A stretch of 64,000 bases of DNA from Porodaedalea pini (GCA_002794775.1 NBAY01000030.1:434001-498000), one strand, 5' to 3'. Positions 11,969 to 24,515 are shown, counted from the stretch's first letter. Numbers and translations are program-made. Notes: generated by a model from the letters alone, not told the origin.

Positions 11969-13238
11969 CTAAAAACCCACCACTTTCCCTTTTCGTATCC
12001 ACTCGAGCGTACTGTCCTCCAACGAGTCTATCCATCGACTCCCCTTTCTCCCTTCACTTTCCCATATGTCAGAGTCACCGTGCGTCGCCGCGTTGATATG
12101 ACAGTCCTTCCTAACACCGATTGGGCACCGGCGCTGCACTACGATGCTCGGAACCACACTGAAGCTGCGAATCCGGTGCGTCGAAACGAGGTGTGCAATT
12201 GCTTGGTCGAGAGCGCGTGAGAATGCGAAGGGGGCGTATGTAAGGTGGGCGAGCAGACGGCGTGCCCCAAACGGAGAAAGGACGTAACCGTGTGTACATT
12301 TTGGACTATATGATGGGTGAAGAGGCGATGCAGGTGTGAGCGGAGGATTCGTCGACTCGTCCGACCAGCAATGTCCTTGAAAACGTCAGTGACTAAGGAG
12401 TTTATGGCATTGCAAGGGACATACCCAGCATGACAATGTCCCAATCGCGGGATAGATCTACCCACATCCTCTCGACTCTATCCATTAGATTCAATTCCAC
12501 GTCGATGTCGTCTTCAAAGACAACAGTAATGCCCTCCTGTCCATCCCATGAATCCTCTCGAATGTGGTTCGTGCGTTTGACGATGTTCGCCATCAGACTA
12601 ACGTGGGAGTACCAGCACGCGACCATCCCTCTTGACAGTTTCATGTGAAATGGAATGGATGAAGCACTCGCATACGAAGGAATCGTGTTGTCTCCAGTGG
12701 CACAGAGGAGAGGCTCGAGAGTCATATTGTTACTAGTCATATCATCGTGTATTAGGGCCTTCATCTCAAGAGACTGTCCTTGCGCATCTTCTAGAGTTTC
12801 AGGCCATTCGAAGCCTAGCGTTGCGTTTGCACGCCAATTTGCTACTGTGTGCATGACATTGTCGACTAACACGTCATCTTTATCGAGGGCATCAAAGTAG
12901 AACCATTCAAGGTGCAGGGCCTCTCTAAGTAGCTCCATTATCCTTCTTCGATCAGTTCGCCTAGCGAGAGATACGACGTAAATTGAGGTAGCTGTATTCA
13001 TCGTCTTTTCGAAACTTGTGCCGTTATATGAAGGTGTTCGGATCGGAGGATTGGGAGCGTCTTGGTGCAACTTAGAGGGCGGACAGACGTCAGATAGGAG
13101 AGTGTCATGAAAGGGCATAGAGCAGATACGTGATTGAAGGAGACTGCGAGGAAGAAGGAATGCACCGAGCACCATGAAAAACAGTGCAGTAAAGAGTAAC
13201 ACCAGCAGTCCAGCCCGGAAATTTCGGTTAACAGTCAT
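11969..13238 (-). CDS. GT25-family glycosyltransferase (LPS-type), 406 aa
   Basis: Exon 1 13238-12425, intron 12424-12376 (GTATGT donor, CACTGAC branch, CAAG acceptor, 49 nt), exon 2 12375-11969. The total is 407 codons including TAG. A membrane anchor covers about residues 9-28 (LLVLLFTALFFMVLG), giving a type II Golgi/ER topology. The sugar-nucleotide/metal site EDD is at residues 242-244 (VVFEDDIDVE). Across the intron the family motif DWDIVMLGHCWSDE is restored. It is followed by CTHGYVLSPFGARRL, FAFSRALDQA and VVPSIVVQRR, all in the order seen in fungal GT25 proteins. Acceptor and donor sugars are not known. The family classification is confident; the function is inferred from the family only. 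Confidence 0.85.
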
Positions 13239-14510
13239 ACGATATACGAAAGGATTATGACGGAGTATTTTGAGCTTCTCGTGGATTTGAAAAGAGGGGT
13301 ATAAGCATGAAAGCTATGAGTGAGATGGGTGGCACTGGCAGTTTCAACCAAGCTGAGTGACAAATAATACCAAACAAAGCCGATCTGCTCTGTGCTTCGA
13401 CTACGTACTCGCAGGCTCCTCCAGCCAGATCGACCATGGCCAACACGAGTAATACACGAGTTAAATCGTCCGTCTGGAAACTTTTGACTTGCTCCACGCG
13501 ATCTCAGCACATACATATCTCTGATCCATCAGCTCTTTCTTCCCGTGCTTCGAAGTAGCATTAATATTGGCTCGGGTGGACTTGCCCTCGGCAAAAAATT
13601 CGCTCGCCAGTGCTCTTGCTTCGTTGTCCCGCATTACCGAAATTGCATTAATCTTAGGAACTAAAAATCGTAATCCGATTTCTTTTTTTTGATTAACCCA
13701 ATAAATCTGTAAGAGCTTCTAACGGCATGAACGTTCGCTACATGCTGAGCATGGTGGTTAGGAAAACTCTTTATTCCGCATGTAAGCACGTCGATACCCT
13801 CCTCTAGCTACGTGTTTTCTTCCAAGGCGATAAATATCAGCTTGCAGATGTGTCATTCCCTATTCCTTCACCCTCCTCCGCAACTGAAGGTTGTCAAAGT
13901 GGATCAGACGTAGTCCTCTTTAGCACTCAATACACCTTACGGCAAACTTCTGGAAACGGTTGCTTTGCACTCTCTGAAAGGCTTGATCATGCAACTGATT
14001 TTTTTTCCTCCGAAGGTAGGTACGGGCTTGTCGATTGGAATGTAACGATGGGCGAGACAAAGACGAGATAACGTTCACGACCTCCGGGCAGGAAGAAAAT
14101 GAACAGTTACGGAATTGTTGTGAAATGTTAATTGTATTGAGTGATGACGGCAAATGGCCGGATGCTTCACGCACTCCCCTCATTGCCGTTTGTACCTAAC
14201 AGATGGCAGTGCGGAGTTGTGTCGCTGTGAGGACTCGGAGCAAGAGATCTCTTGTTCATCACGGCATAACCATGCTGTAGAGATTGTGAAGTGTACATGA
14301 TATTATTTACAAAGGCTCGATAGATGGTATGGGTCTAACAGGAACAATGAGCGTAGGGTTGATCTGGGGAGTGAACGAGGTCAGAAGAATCCATCTGTTC
14401 TAAAGGTATTGGTGCCTACCGCCTTCATTGAATAACAGCTTATCTTGATGTGCTCGACGTTCGTCGTTGAGCTGAACGCGGAGTTATTCCAATATAGATG
14501 CCTCAACCAT
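13239..14510. other. Intergenic region, nothing recognised
   Basis: This covers the promoter side of the GT25 gene and the downstream side of the reductase pseudogene. Only short open frames occur, with no family signature or credible splice model. Confidence 0.5.
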
Positions 14511-15640
14511 CTAGAAATCGCACATGTCAGCTAACCTCGACATAGCCGAGCAATAGTTTCCAAGGAATGCGAACCTATGAATGTTTGGATAGCCGCCACG
14601 AATCGTACGCAAGTTGCGTTTGAACTGGCCGTGATATGCTACATCGAATCGCACGATCGATGTAAGTAGTCGGACGTCCGCCGTCACCTGGTTGCCGCCG
14701 ATAAGGAAGTCTTTGCCTTCAAGTAGAGCCTCGACACGATCCAACGAGAAAAAAACGCTCGTCACTCCCTTCTCGTATGCTTCTTGCGTCGCTGAATGTC
14801 CTGTTTTGTAGAGTCCAGCTTCAGATATCCAGATCAGGCTCAAGCGCAGACGTCAAGGAAAGAGAAAACAGACTGTCGATCCCATTCGTTGAGGTTATCA
14901 ATCTCTGAGCGGTATTCCGCGGGATAGAGATCGACGCGAGCCTTCTCAGGCGGAAGGAGACCACTGAAGGACGTGTTGAGGATGAGGACGATATCCGCAG
15001 ATTCATTGTTCACGATCGTCTGGATTTTACTGTCCCAGAGCATCGGAACGGTGAATCTACATGACTTGGATGAGTACACATCACAGAGCTGAGAGTCCAA
15101 AGTTATCTTTTACCGGCCTGAAAGTCGGGATCGGCTCTGAGTTACAAATCCCTGACGTGGTTGGCATGGCTGAGCATGTCCACTTCGACACTGGGGAAGG
15201 GGTCAATGTTCGCAAACGGCCAGCCCTAGACCTCCGCTTCCATACGCGGGGCATCGATTGTAGTAGCTTAAATTAGGGAATAATGAGCACGATTCGCGAG
15301 AGTAAATTAGCAAGTTTAACAACAGGTTATATCTTCGAGGCCTTTGAGCTTGCGAATGGTCAGTGTCCTGTGCGCTCAGGCAAACCATTGCTCGTCTTCA
15401 GTACGAAGCCTTTCATATCACAAAGCACGAGTGAAGTATAAACGCACGACATCCAAATGGAGCGTAGATGTGATAGCGTCCTGATCGAAAAGACGACTTC
15501 AATGTTAATGTACGTAGTCCAGGAAGAATGAGGAGCTTCAACCTTTTTCGGGCTCGAACTTCACCCCTTTCTCGATCGTATTGCGGAATGTCGAGATATT
15601 TATCTTGAAGGGGTTCGTCCGAGTCTATCTTCGTTGCTAG
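14511..15640 (-). pseudogene. Broken S-glutathionyl-hydroquinone reductase (ECM4/omega-GST type)
   Basis: Fragments appear in the correct order on the minus strand: STFRNTIEKGVKFEPEKG (near 15600), RYHIYAPFGCRA (near 15470), IRKLKGLEDI (near 15340), GWPFANIDPFPSVEVD (near 15200), then FTVPMLWDSKIQTIVNNES and TTQEAYE-like and ADVRLLTSIVRFD segments down to 14511. In active family members the catalytic motif is CPWA; here the position reads CRAF. An in-frame TAA lies at 15144-15142 where a Tyr is expected, the splice frame before FTVPML does not close, and the VYD-INNG segment before GLYKTG is missing. The C terminus is also short. Family assignment is by recalled similarity, and inactivation is read directly from the sequence. 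Confidence 0.75.
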
Positions 15641-16068
15641 GTTGGTGTCTGATCGCCGCCATCCAAGACCCGGCTGATCGACATAGCGGGCAGGGTGGTC
15701 AGAGCCTCAGAGGTGAGAGGGAGTCGAGATTCAGGATGCAGAATTATAGCGTCTCATACCGTATATCTTTCGCCCTAGTAAAAGATACTTCGCGGGAAGC
15801 CATTTAGCAAACCCGGATGACGTGGCTGTTAATGTTCATTGGTCAACTGCGGTGATGGCTGAAGCCCATTCCGAGTCGGGAATGACTGATACCTTATAAA
15901 GAGATCTGCAAGGTATGGGGCCTCTGATCATTTCACCATCGAAAGCATCCTTTGTAGACTTTGATAGCAAAAATTGAGGGAGCCCATGCAAAGATATCAT
16001 CATTATTCATCAAAAGCGTTACCAGTACGACCAAGAGAAAAGTAGGAGACCACAGTAAACGACATCCT

Positions 16069-17138
16069 TCAACTCCCATTCATTCCTGTAATACCGATGC
16101 TGTCCCTGATCTTTGCGATATCGCTAGGAGACAGAGAACCCTTACTACCGAGCAAGAAGGCTTCAAAGGCCTGGTCGGCATCTTTTGGATTCTCAAACTC
16201 CGATCTAAGCAACGTTGCATCGTCAATGGATTGTATACAGGAGCGGGACGCGAGAACCCACTTTAGGAAACCGTGGAGACGGTCCCAGAAGTCGGGAGAA
16301 GTTATCTTCTTGTGATAGGCATCAAGTATCGTGGTTTCGGTTGTGGAAGGAATGTTTGAAGTGTCCAGAGTAAGCGGAATCGGAGAAGGAAGATTTTCGA
16401 GCGGCAACGAGACCGAGGACGGCGATGGTGATGGCGATAGTACGACAGATGGTATCCGACCATGTCTATTGACTCGTCCAGAGCCAGCCTGAGGGTCGAG
16501 AGACATCTGCACATCGCCGTCTTTGTCTTTCGGTGCTGCAGACGTCGATTCGAATGGTACTGGCGATGCAGAAGTGGGGGCAGCAGTATTCCAATCCCAT
16601 TCAAAGCCTGGCTTCAGCATAAGATTCACAGTATCTCCGCTCTTGACCGGATACTCCTTGAGGAGTTTGCCATCGGCAAGCGCTTTCCCGCGCAAGAGAA
16701 GGCGCTGCGCGTCTGCCGGTGGCGCACCAGGCTGTGCCGCGAGCTGCGACTTGATGGAGGAAATTGCATCGGTAGGGGAGACGGAGATAGTGAAAGCGCG
16801 TGCAGGCTTGGAAACTTTGAAGATTAAGCTAATAGATTCTGTTGACAGAAGGAGCTGAGCAACGTATTTAGGCGACACTGCATGAGGTATGTACTCACCC
16901 GATGAAGTAGATTCTGCATCGACTTTTCGGGCGGGAGGTTCGGGTAGCTCAACCTGAAGCTAAGTTAACTAACCTTCTCTAGGATTGCGAGAGTCAAACT
17001 ACTACCCACAGGAATGATGGGTAACTTCTTGAGCGAATTATGAGGTGGCTGCTGGTAATCGTCCGGGTATTGAACAGGTAAGGACCCGATGTTGCTCAGA
17101 TGAGCTTTCGTGAACGCAAGCTCAGCGCTGTCAGCCAT
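16069..17138 (-). CDS. get5: GET5/UBL4A-like ubiquitin-fold protein, 317 aa
   Basis: Exons 17138-17010, 16953-16899 and 16838-16069; introns of 56 and 60 nt. The spliced frame has 318 codons including the stop. The ATG at 17138 gives MADSAELAFTKAHL, then a conserved-looking DDYQQPPHNSLKKLPIIP stretch. A ubiquitin-like domain covers about residues 61-140, with RLLLRGKALADGKLLKEY as in UBL4A/Get5. A Pro/Ser-rich linker follows, then a helical C-terminal region ending LSPSDIAKIRDSIGITGMNG, which would be the dimerisation/Sgt2-side module. The expected role is targeting of tail-anchored proteins to the ER with Get4 and Sgt2. It shares a 264-bp head-to-head promoter with the NDUFS5 gene. Another Ubl protein is possible; the ordered N-terminal motif favours Get5. 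Confidence 0.72.
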
Positions 17139-17402
17139 TCCGAGATGTGTAACTGTCGTCGTTCTCTTTAGGCTTGTTGTGGTTGCAGTTGAAGACGTGT
17201 TAGACGCGTCCACCGTGCCGCTTGCAAGTTGCAAGGCGGTGTAGAGGCGTTATACCGTCATCATGATTATGGAAGCGCGCTGATCTTCGTAACACAATCA
17301 CTGAATCATTGTCTGTTTCTTGCGATCCCGTGACTTTGTGATTCTGGCCTCAGTTCAAGCTTCGCTGGACAACGAGTTCGCTGATAGACAATTTCGTCTA
17401 CG
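17139..17402. promoter_or_regulatory. Shared head-to-head promoter region
   Basis: 264 bp separate the start codons of the divergent get5-like (-) and NDUFS5-like (+) genes. Both promoters and 5' UTRs must lie here. I see no clear TATA box. Confidence 0.55.
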
Positions 17403-17931
17403 ATGGCGGTGAGCAACATGCGCCCCTCCTGAAACGAACGAGAGCTGATTTTCTGCTTTACCTAGTCCGGTTTCAGTTTCACGGGAGGTGAGCATATCGC
17501 GGGATCCAGCTGGCACAGATAGGTCACGTCGTCTTTGACAGGTCCTTCGCGGTGCTTTGCGTATTGGCAAGAATTCTCGAAGGTCACTTCTCTTATCTAG
17601 AGCAATTTACGAATTTGTTGACGATTTAATCTGTTCAGTGCTACGCGAAGACGGACAGCCCGCAGGAATGTAAGGCACAGTCTGAGGACTACCTCGAATG
17701 CCTTCACCACACCAAAGAGGTTCGTTGCTCGTTACTGTGCTTCATTCTTTTCTAAATGTCACTGAAATTCGCATCGCGTAGATTGCACGAGCAAAGGCCG
17801 TGAAGGCTCAGTTCGTCAAGAGGGCGGAGCACGAAGCGAAGGAAGGCAGGAAAGCGGGAGATATCCTGGCAGACGGAGTCATTGTGGGGTTAGGGCTCAT
17901 AAATAAAGAGGGCGATGGAGGGCATAAATGA
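17403..17931 (+). CDS. NADH:ubiquinone oxidoreductase subunit NDUFS5-like, 99 aa, five exons
   Basis: Exons 17403-17408, 17466-17487, 17542-17582, 17639-17719 and 17782-17931; introns of 57, 54, 56 and 62 nt, all GT-AG. The spliced frame has exactly 100 codons and starts MASGFSFTGG. It carries the twin CX9C signature, C14/C24 and C34/C44 (RCFAYWQEFSKC and ECKAQSEDYLEC), followed by LHHTKEIARAKAVK, typical of fungal NDUFS5. This is a small intermembrane-space accessory subunit of complex I, expected to be imported by the Mia40 relay. The first coding exon is only six bases, which automatic annotation would easily miss. It is divergently paired with the get5-like gene. Confidence 0.9.
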
Positions 17932-19390
17932 TACTCCGAATGCATAGTCGGTGCTGGTATGTTGTTTTCTGGTAAATGAGAAGGGCAATACTAAGAGGAA
18001 ACCGACCGTTCTAGGTCTTTCTCATTATTAAGAACGAATCGAAGCTTTTTTAAATGGGTCTTATCCGTCCTTGCTCACTAGCGTACGCCCTCGGCGTTTT
18101 CGATCTGACTGCTAAGGAAGTGAATGATTTGTGGTGTCAACTTCAGCACTTGATTTCGCCAAAAGTATTCAAAGAAGCTCCGTAAGCTTTCGAGACGTAT
18201 AACGGCCTTGCGAAATTGTTCATGACCGACTAAAATAATGGCTGCCTCACCATCTGCCGCATTTGTACCTGCAGGTCCAGTAACGAAAGCAGCTGAACAT
18301 ACATGTCATCGACTATCTACGGTGATCGACTTCAGGTTCTTTATATCTCTTGCTATCCATTTTGCATATCGCCTCCAGCCTATCTAAATAAAGTAGCGAT
18401 TACCACTCGGTGCTGGCAAGGATGAATCTGTTACAGAACTCTTAATTTGCCTTGACGAGTGGGCTAGAGGAAGAGAGTTAGGTTGCTATATGAGCAAGCT
18501 ACCGCTTCTTCCATGGAATGATGAGATTCAGGCTTTCCACCGCTAAGTATGCGATATTCTACACCTTTGCACCCACCTCGAATCGTAAGTCGGACCTCTA
18601 AACACACTTTTCTAGTTGTCAGTCATTGCATCGGTTCTGCAGACCAAGACGACTGTATTCCTCCGCGTAGCTTTTTGGCAAAGCCGCGAATACAAGTTGC
18701 GCTCTTATGTATCATCGTGTACTCCCTCTCCCTGTTATCGTGAGACGAGCGGATGTTGTCGATATCGGCTGCTTTCATGCACCTAGAGAATTCCTGTAAC
18801 AGGCCTCTTAACGCAGTTAGAGGATCGGTACCCTGTATGACAAATTGCGGAGCTCTCGGGAACCTTATACTGTCAGTAATGACCTCCCCTTCGTACCTGT
18901 CGGAGTGAGATGGCCCATGTCAGTTATTCGCTCGTCTCGTGGTAAAGGGGAACGTGTTCCATGCCTCTATTAGAAATCGCTTACAACTATTTATTCTATC
19001 TTAAGCAAATATGTTGCTAAAATATTGCTTGAAATGTCAATCTTTTCTCCGAACATGTATATGAGAAGAATATCTACTGTTGCTTATGTGTACCCATACC
19101 CTTCTAGAGGTTGGACGGCTCTTCAGAGTGTAAGAATGAGGTGCTCTTTCTCTTGTGACACAAACTACTAGAATAAGTTAATTTGGATGTATATGTTATA
19201 ATAATCTTACTATGCACTCGAAATTTCTCGCATCAGACTCAGAGGAGACAGGAAGATGAGGGTGTGTTGAATTGTCTGAGATTAAATTCGTCTTGGACGC
19301 ATCGCGTTTGAGGCACTTCTTAACTTCCTACCATCACCATCTTGACCGTGGGAAAATTGAACTTCAGTCTATCTCTCTCTCTATCTTGCA
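17932..19390. other. Intergenic region with unassigned gene remnants
   Basis: Two plus-strand stretches look coding but belong to no family I recognise. Near 18083-18181 the frame reads YALGVFDLTAKEVNDLWCQL and ends at a possible donor (GTAAGC). At 18403-18546 it reads PLGAGKDESVTELLICLDEW and ends AFHR-stop. They may be exons of one decayed gene, but intermediate exons could not be joined. The last 130 bp may contain the 5' UTR of the LINE. Confidence 0.3.
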
Positions 19391-21622
19391 ATGGACAACA
19401 GAATGTTGACCAGGGCGAAAGTGTCTCTCCATAAAACCAAGTCTACTCACTCCCTTGCCAATCCCAAGGACCCCACTAAATGTGAGGAGTGTAAATCGGA
19501 TCTCCCCTACCACAGTCACAGCTGTGTTAGTGGTGCAGCCAAGCTTTGCATTGAATGTGGTCACGACAAGACCTACAACCACAATGACAAAGTCTGTGAA
19601 CATGTAAAGAAGAACCGTGTCGACTGGTCTCCTGATATCGAAGCAGACACTCACGCCGCCGCCCTCCGCAAACAAGGAGACCTCCCGCCGACACCCGTCG
19701 TCGAGTCTCAGAGTTCACTCAAATGCTCCAATTCCAAAGAGGAGCACAGAGCTATCACGCCCCCTGCACGTATCAACATCAATGCCATGGATGCAGATGA
19801 TTTGTACATCCCCGATGAGCATACCAGCCAGGCCCCTCAGGTCAACATTGATAACGTATCTGAGGAATACGAAGACCCGGCGATAGCCAAACGAGTTTAG
19901 GATTCCTTTATGCAATTGACTAAGGACACTATACATCATATGACCACCTTTCTTACTCAGCCTTCGTGGACATCCCCCACACCTTGGTATGAGGACTCCA
20001 TTTGTGCAGGCAAAGTACTCGCAGACATAGGATCCAATCTTGTATTGTGGATCAGTAAATCCCATATGTTTGACGACGAAACCATCAAGGAAAACAAAGT
20101 GAACAAAGGACTCCAGGCATTCCACTCCTCTTATCGTATCCACACCCCTTCTTTCAAACACGTGTTTGACGACATACAAACCTCTGCACAAGCTATCTGC
20201 AATCAGGAAATCACAGACCATATGCATTCCATGTCCCGTTCTATTCAAGCGCTTTCTTCTCTCATCACTAAACTCACTGATAAAACTAACAATATTGAAA
20301 AACAGATGTCTTGTTCAGTATCTATGGTTCACCAGCCGCCTTCCTCTACTAACCAACCCCATGTCAAATTTCTTCCAGACCCTATAGGCACACATTTTGT
20401 CCATGACAATAGATTCCCGCCCACACCGCCCATAGTGAAACAGCACGTTCAAACCCCCCAAAACAGGAAAACTGAATATGCTGCAGCAATCACTAACACC
20501 CATATCCCCAGTTCTGGCTACCGTATGGATGCAGAAGGCATGATTTATGCCCCTGATGGTTATGCACACCCTGCGCACAATGCCCTGAAATCCGGCAACA
20601 CCCCCACAACAATATACCACCCTAAAGTCAAAGCCGTAGGCACCAACAAGGATGACTTCACCACCATCACGTATGCCAAGGCAGCTCAGAAGAAGCCAAA
20701 ACCCACCCCAACCAAAGTTACTCATATCTCCGACAAACACCCTGATGGGGAGGTTTCGATGGTTCCTATCAATCGGTCAACAGGCTCTGTTAACATATGA
20801 CCCTCCAATGTTAAGTGCATATATTTCTCATTGCCTGGTGATTTGGCAGTCAGGCCAACTACCCTTTTGATTAAAAATTTGGTGCAAGCAGGCCTAAAGT
20901 GCAACCCATTGTTCAAACACCTTGTTGTACTCAATGTGGAGTACACGACTAACAGCAACTTACTAATTGTGTTTACTAATATCCGTTCTGACTTTGAATC
21001 CAACTACACCACCCTCACTTCTCAGCTTACCCACATTCTCAACATTAGCGGGGCAACACCTTTCATTCCTTCACCCCAGTTCAAGATGATTATTCTGGGC
21101 ATCCCGGTCTTCGACAAGGACACTAAACTTATTTACAGTGAAGCCAACCTATATAACAAAATATCCAACCTACCCCAGTTTGAAGGTCACAAATTCATGT
21201 TCCCTCTGAGGTTCATGTCTTCAGTCGAAAAACTGAATGAGCATGACTTCTGCAACATCTCCATCATCATGAAAGATGCAGATTGCCTTTCCTTCGACCA
21301 CTTTTTCCTCCATGGCAACAGGTCTGTACTAGTTTTTGGGGTCATCCGTTGACTCAAAGAGATGAAGGCACAGCTGACCATCAACCAATGCAACAATTGT
21401 CATTGCTTAGGACACCCAGCATCTAAATGCTGATCCATTGCCAGATGCACGATTTGCTCAGAACCTCATTGCACAGCTGTTCACATTGCCAAGTGTGCAC
21501 CATGCACTATGTCCAACAACTTACATTGTGAGCACTTCGCTCACTGTATCAATTGCCAAGGCAACCACAGTGCCTGCTCTGCCGAGTGTCCCACGCACCA
21601 CAATTATCATCCTCCATGCTAA
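19391..21622 (+). pseudogene. LINE ORF1 (zinc-knuckle protein), broken
   Basis: One frame of 744 codons from ATG 19391 to TAA 21620-21622, interrupted by four stops only: TAG 19898, TGA 20798, TGA 21350 and a TGA near 21431. Each is explained by CAG to TAG or CGA to TGA. The N-terminal part has Cys pairs (CEECKSDLPYH, CIECGHDKTYNH). The C terminus has CNNCHCLGHPASKC, CTICSEPHC and CINCQGNHSACSAEC, which fit nucleic-acid-binding knuckles of a LINE ORF1p. ORF2 starts six bases after the stop. Confidence 0.85.
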
Positions 21623-21627
21623 TTGTT

Positions 21628-24102
21628 ATGATTGACACGCTTAATGTCTTTTCTCTAAATCTTTGCAATTCAGCCCCAACTTTTGATTTCTTGTTATGCA
21701 CCTTTTCTTCTACCCATCCAGCACCAGACATTATTTGCTTCCAAGAAATTCCCACCATCAAATGTGTTCTCCCCTCTAAAACTACTCCAACAGGATCTAA
21801 AGTATTCGATTCTTGGAACCACGTTCCTTATACTGCCTTTTTACCACCAACAATAGGTAGACCCCATTGCTGCACTTACATTCATTCCCATATTATTCAC
21901 TGAGTAACCTTACACCACCAACCCACTCCTTCACCCAACATATCAGTCATTGCTATCTCGCATGCCCCACTAACTCCTATCTTTCTTTGGAACATTTATA
22001 GTTCTCCCTCTCTTCATGAATTTGAAAACCATCTCCCAGCCCTTAACTCTCTTTCTCATATTTTTGTGGGCAACTTTAACTGCCATTCCCCTTTGTGGTT
22101 GCTTCCTTCTCAAACTGATCATTTAAACCAGTCACGAGCCCTCACTGACTGGATCAGTGATCAAGGGCTTACTATTTGCAATCCACTGGAGCAGCCAACT
22201 TTTTTCTATCACGCCTCCAACAAATTCTCTATTATCGACCTCCTTATTGCTTCTGACGATTTATCCCCCCAACTTCTTGAAACAGCTTGTATCACTGATC
22301 CTTCACTTGACATTTCTTCTGACTATTTCCCCATCCACTTTTCATTCCATATAAGCCTTACGCCCACTCCAACAAAGCCATCCCTTTGTTCAATTTGTTC
22401 AAGGGACGCACCGTCCTTCATTTCCAACTTTTGTAATTCCAAACTCTTTTCCTTTTCCTTGGACAACATCCACTCCACAGCGTTGCTGGATGACCTCCTG
22501 TTCTTGTTCCAACAGTCCTTTGCTGACTTTGCGACCACCTTCCTTCAGAAATGGAAGCCACGCACTTACTTTGGCCCCAATAGCTGGTGGTCCGAAGCGT
22601 GCTCTTGTCTATATCGTGCACATTGCTTAAACCCCAGTCCCAAGTCCAAGCGACAGCTGGACACTGAAATATCCAAAGCAAAGAACACCTTTTATGGTGC
22701 ATGTCTACAGCATTTGGACCAGCGGTCAGTCTGGCATAACCAGTTCCTAGGCCTTGCCCGACGCTGGTCACCTATTGGAGCTCTCCGCATGCCTAATGGC
22801 ACATTCATGTTAACCAAATCCGAGAAATCCAAACTATTTCACCAAATATTTTTCCCTCCAGTGGCACCTTTGCCAGAGGATATTCAGCTCCCAGCTCTTC
22901 AGGACAGCCCCTTGATCATGGTTGACAATGTGCTTGAGGCCATGTGAGGTATAGACAAAGATATGAGCCCTGGCAATAACCACATCTCATACCTGCATCT
23001 TTCTCTTCTCATCAAACACCAAGCTTGTTTTTTCACAGACCTTTTTTCCAAATGTTTTGCACTTGGTCACTTTCCACTCTCATTTAAAACCTCTTTGGTT
23101 ACCTTCATCCCCAAACCCAAATGAACAGATTTCTCCATCCCCAGAGTGTTTTGTCCCATTACACTCATCGACACCATCAGAAAACTATTTGAATGCGTTC
23201 TTTTCAATTTTTTGCAACCATTTTTTGAACAACATAATCTTCTTCCCGACGCCCAGCATGGGTGCCGGAAATACTGTTCATCGTTGATGGCCTGTTACAA
23301 CTTGATTTCTCTCATTTTATCCAACCCTTTTATTCATCTGGGTGAAAATACCGCGGGCATGCGTCCCAGTCTTAACAAACACCTTTATCCCAATATCAGA
23401 CTGTTCTAACCATTGACATTCAAGATTTTTTTGGCAACATCCCCCACCCCTTTTTACTTAATAAACTCATTTGTTCCAATGTTCACCCTAATTTCATTCA
23501 TGTCCTAGCAGGTTGGCTGCAGGACAGACCCATCTCCTTCCATTTTAATGACTTCTTTTCAGATCCTTTCATTAAACCCAACCGTGGTGTCCCCCAGGGG
23601 TCCCCTCTCTCTCCTTTGATTTCAGTCTTTTTGGCAGCAGATGTTATTTTTTCCTACATCAAACGCTTTGGCCCACACCGCCCTTTATTTGCCTACATGG
23701 ACAACCATCTCCTTTCTGCACAATCACTTAGCATTCACACCAACCTGATATGCCTACACAACCAATTTCTCTTCTTAGATGCTCAGTTTTGAACCATTGG
23801 TTTGTCAATCGACCCCAATGCTATCAAACTTATTCATATCATTCCCAACACTACTTTGGCATCATATCACTTCCATTCCTTTTTATTTGAACATTCTTGG
23901 CTTCCCGAGTCTTCTCTATCTCTTCCTAATGACCAAGTTATCACCCCCCACCAACATCTTACGTGGCTCAGGGTTATTTTTTCTTTTGACCTCTCCCCCA
24001 AGCTTCATTTTCAAGCTTGAGCCAACAAGGCTCTTTCTACCTTTCATCAATGACAATTTCTTTTTAATCGGTCTAACAGTGCATATTTACAACATGCCTG
24101 CC
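21628..24102 (+). pseudogene. LINE ORF2, 5' part: AP endonuclease and RT (broken)
   Basis: It starts MIDTLNVFSLNL at 21628. The endonuclease shows ICFQE, VGNFNCHSPLW and a terminal SDYFP where SDH is expected, so the catalytic His has been lost. The RT region has MSPGNNHISY, RGVPQGSPLSP and LFAYMDNH; the last replaces the usual Y/F-A-D-D, so the second catalytic Asp is now Asn. A frame change occurs near 23400 and several in-frame stops are present. The stretch ends exactly at the gypsy insertion. Confidence 0.85.
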
Positions 24103-24515
24103 TGTTAGAACCTGAACTTTCACCTTTTCCTTTATTTTCCCTTTTACCATTTCCTTTACTATATTCGTCCTTTTCATTATATTTACCCATCTTACACAAT
24201 CATTCCCACACTGCCTCCATTCATTCCATTCCCACTCATTATGTAATGTTAGGTAATATAGTCTCGCGGTCATCACTATATAAGGTCTCAGGAATTGCAT
24301 GAACTCCTTGTTCTGCTTTTCCTCTTACCTCCACGACGACCTAGGTGAGACTCGTCCCCCTTGTATTAGTCTAGTCTTGTATTAATCCTCTTACCTCCGC
24401 GATGACCTAGCCTGAGTAAGCGTGTCCCGAGTCTACGCTCGAGTATAGCACGTCCCAGACAACAGTCAGCCGAGGCCTGCCCAGTCCGAGTCGTCTCCCG
24501 GGCTCCCGCCTAACA
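24103..24515 (+). repeat. 5' LTR of copy B
   Basis: 413 bp with TGTTAG...CTAACA ends. U3 is predicted as 24103-24309, with RNA starting at about 24310. A 24-bp direct repeat occurs at 24321-24344 and 24387-24410. Confidence 0.97.
24277..24320 (+). promoter_or_regulatory. LTR core promoter and predicted RNA 5' end (copy B)
   Basis: TATATAAG (24277-24284) lies 33 nt upstream of GTTCTGCTTTT (24310-24320). The latter is the exact complement of the primer binding site, so transcription is predicted to start at or very near G24310. The same spacing occurs in copy A (5703 and 5736). Confidence 0.65.

Noticed and set aside
12139..12375. A suspected frameshift in the GT25 C-terminal exon
   Set aside because: On rereading the bases, the minus strand reads GCT CTC GAC (Ala-Leu-Asp) and the frame is continuous, so the gene is intact.
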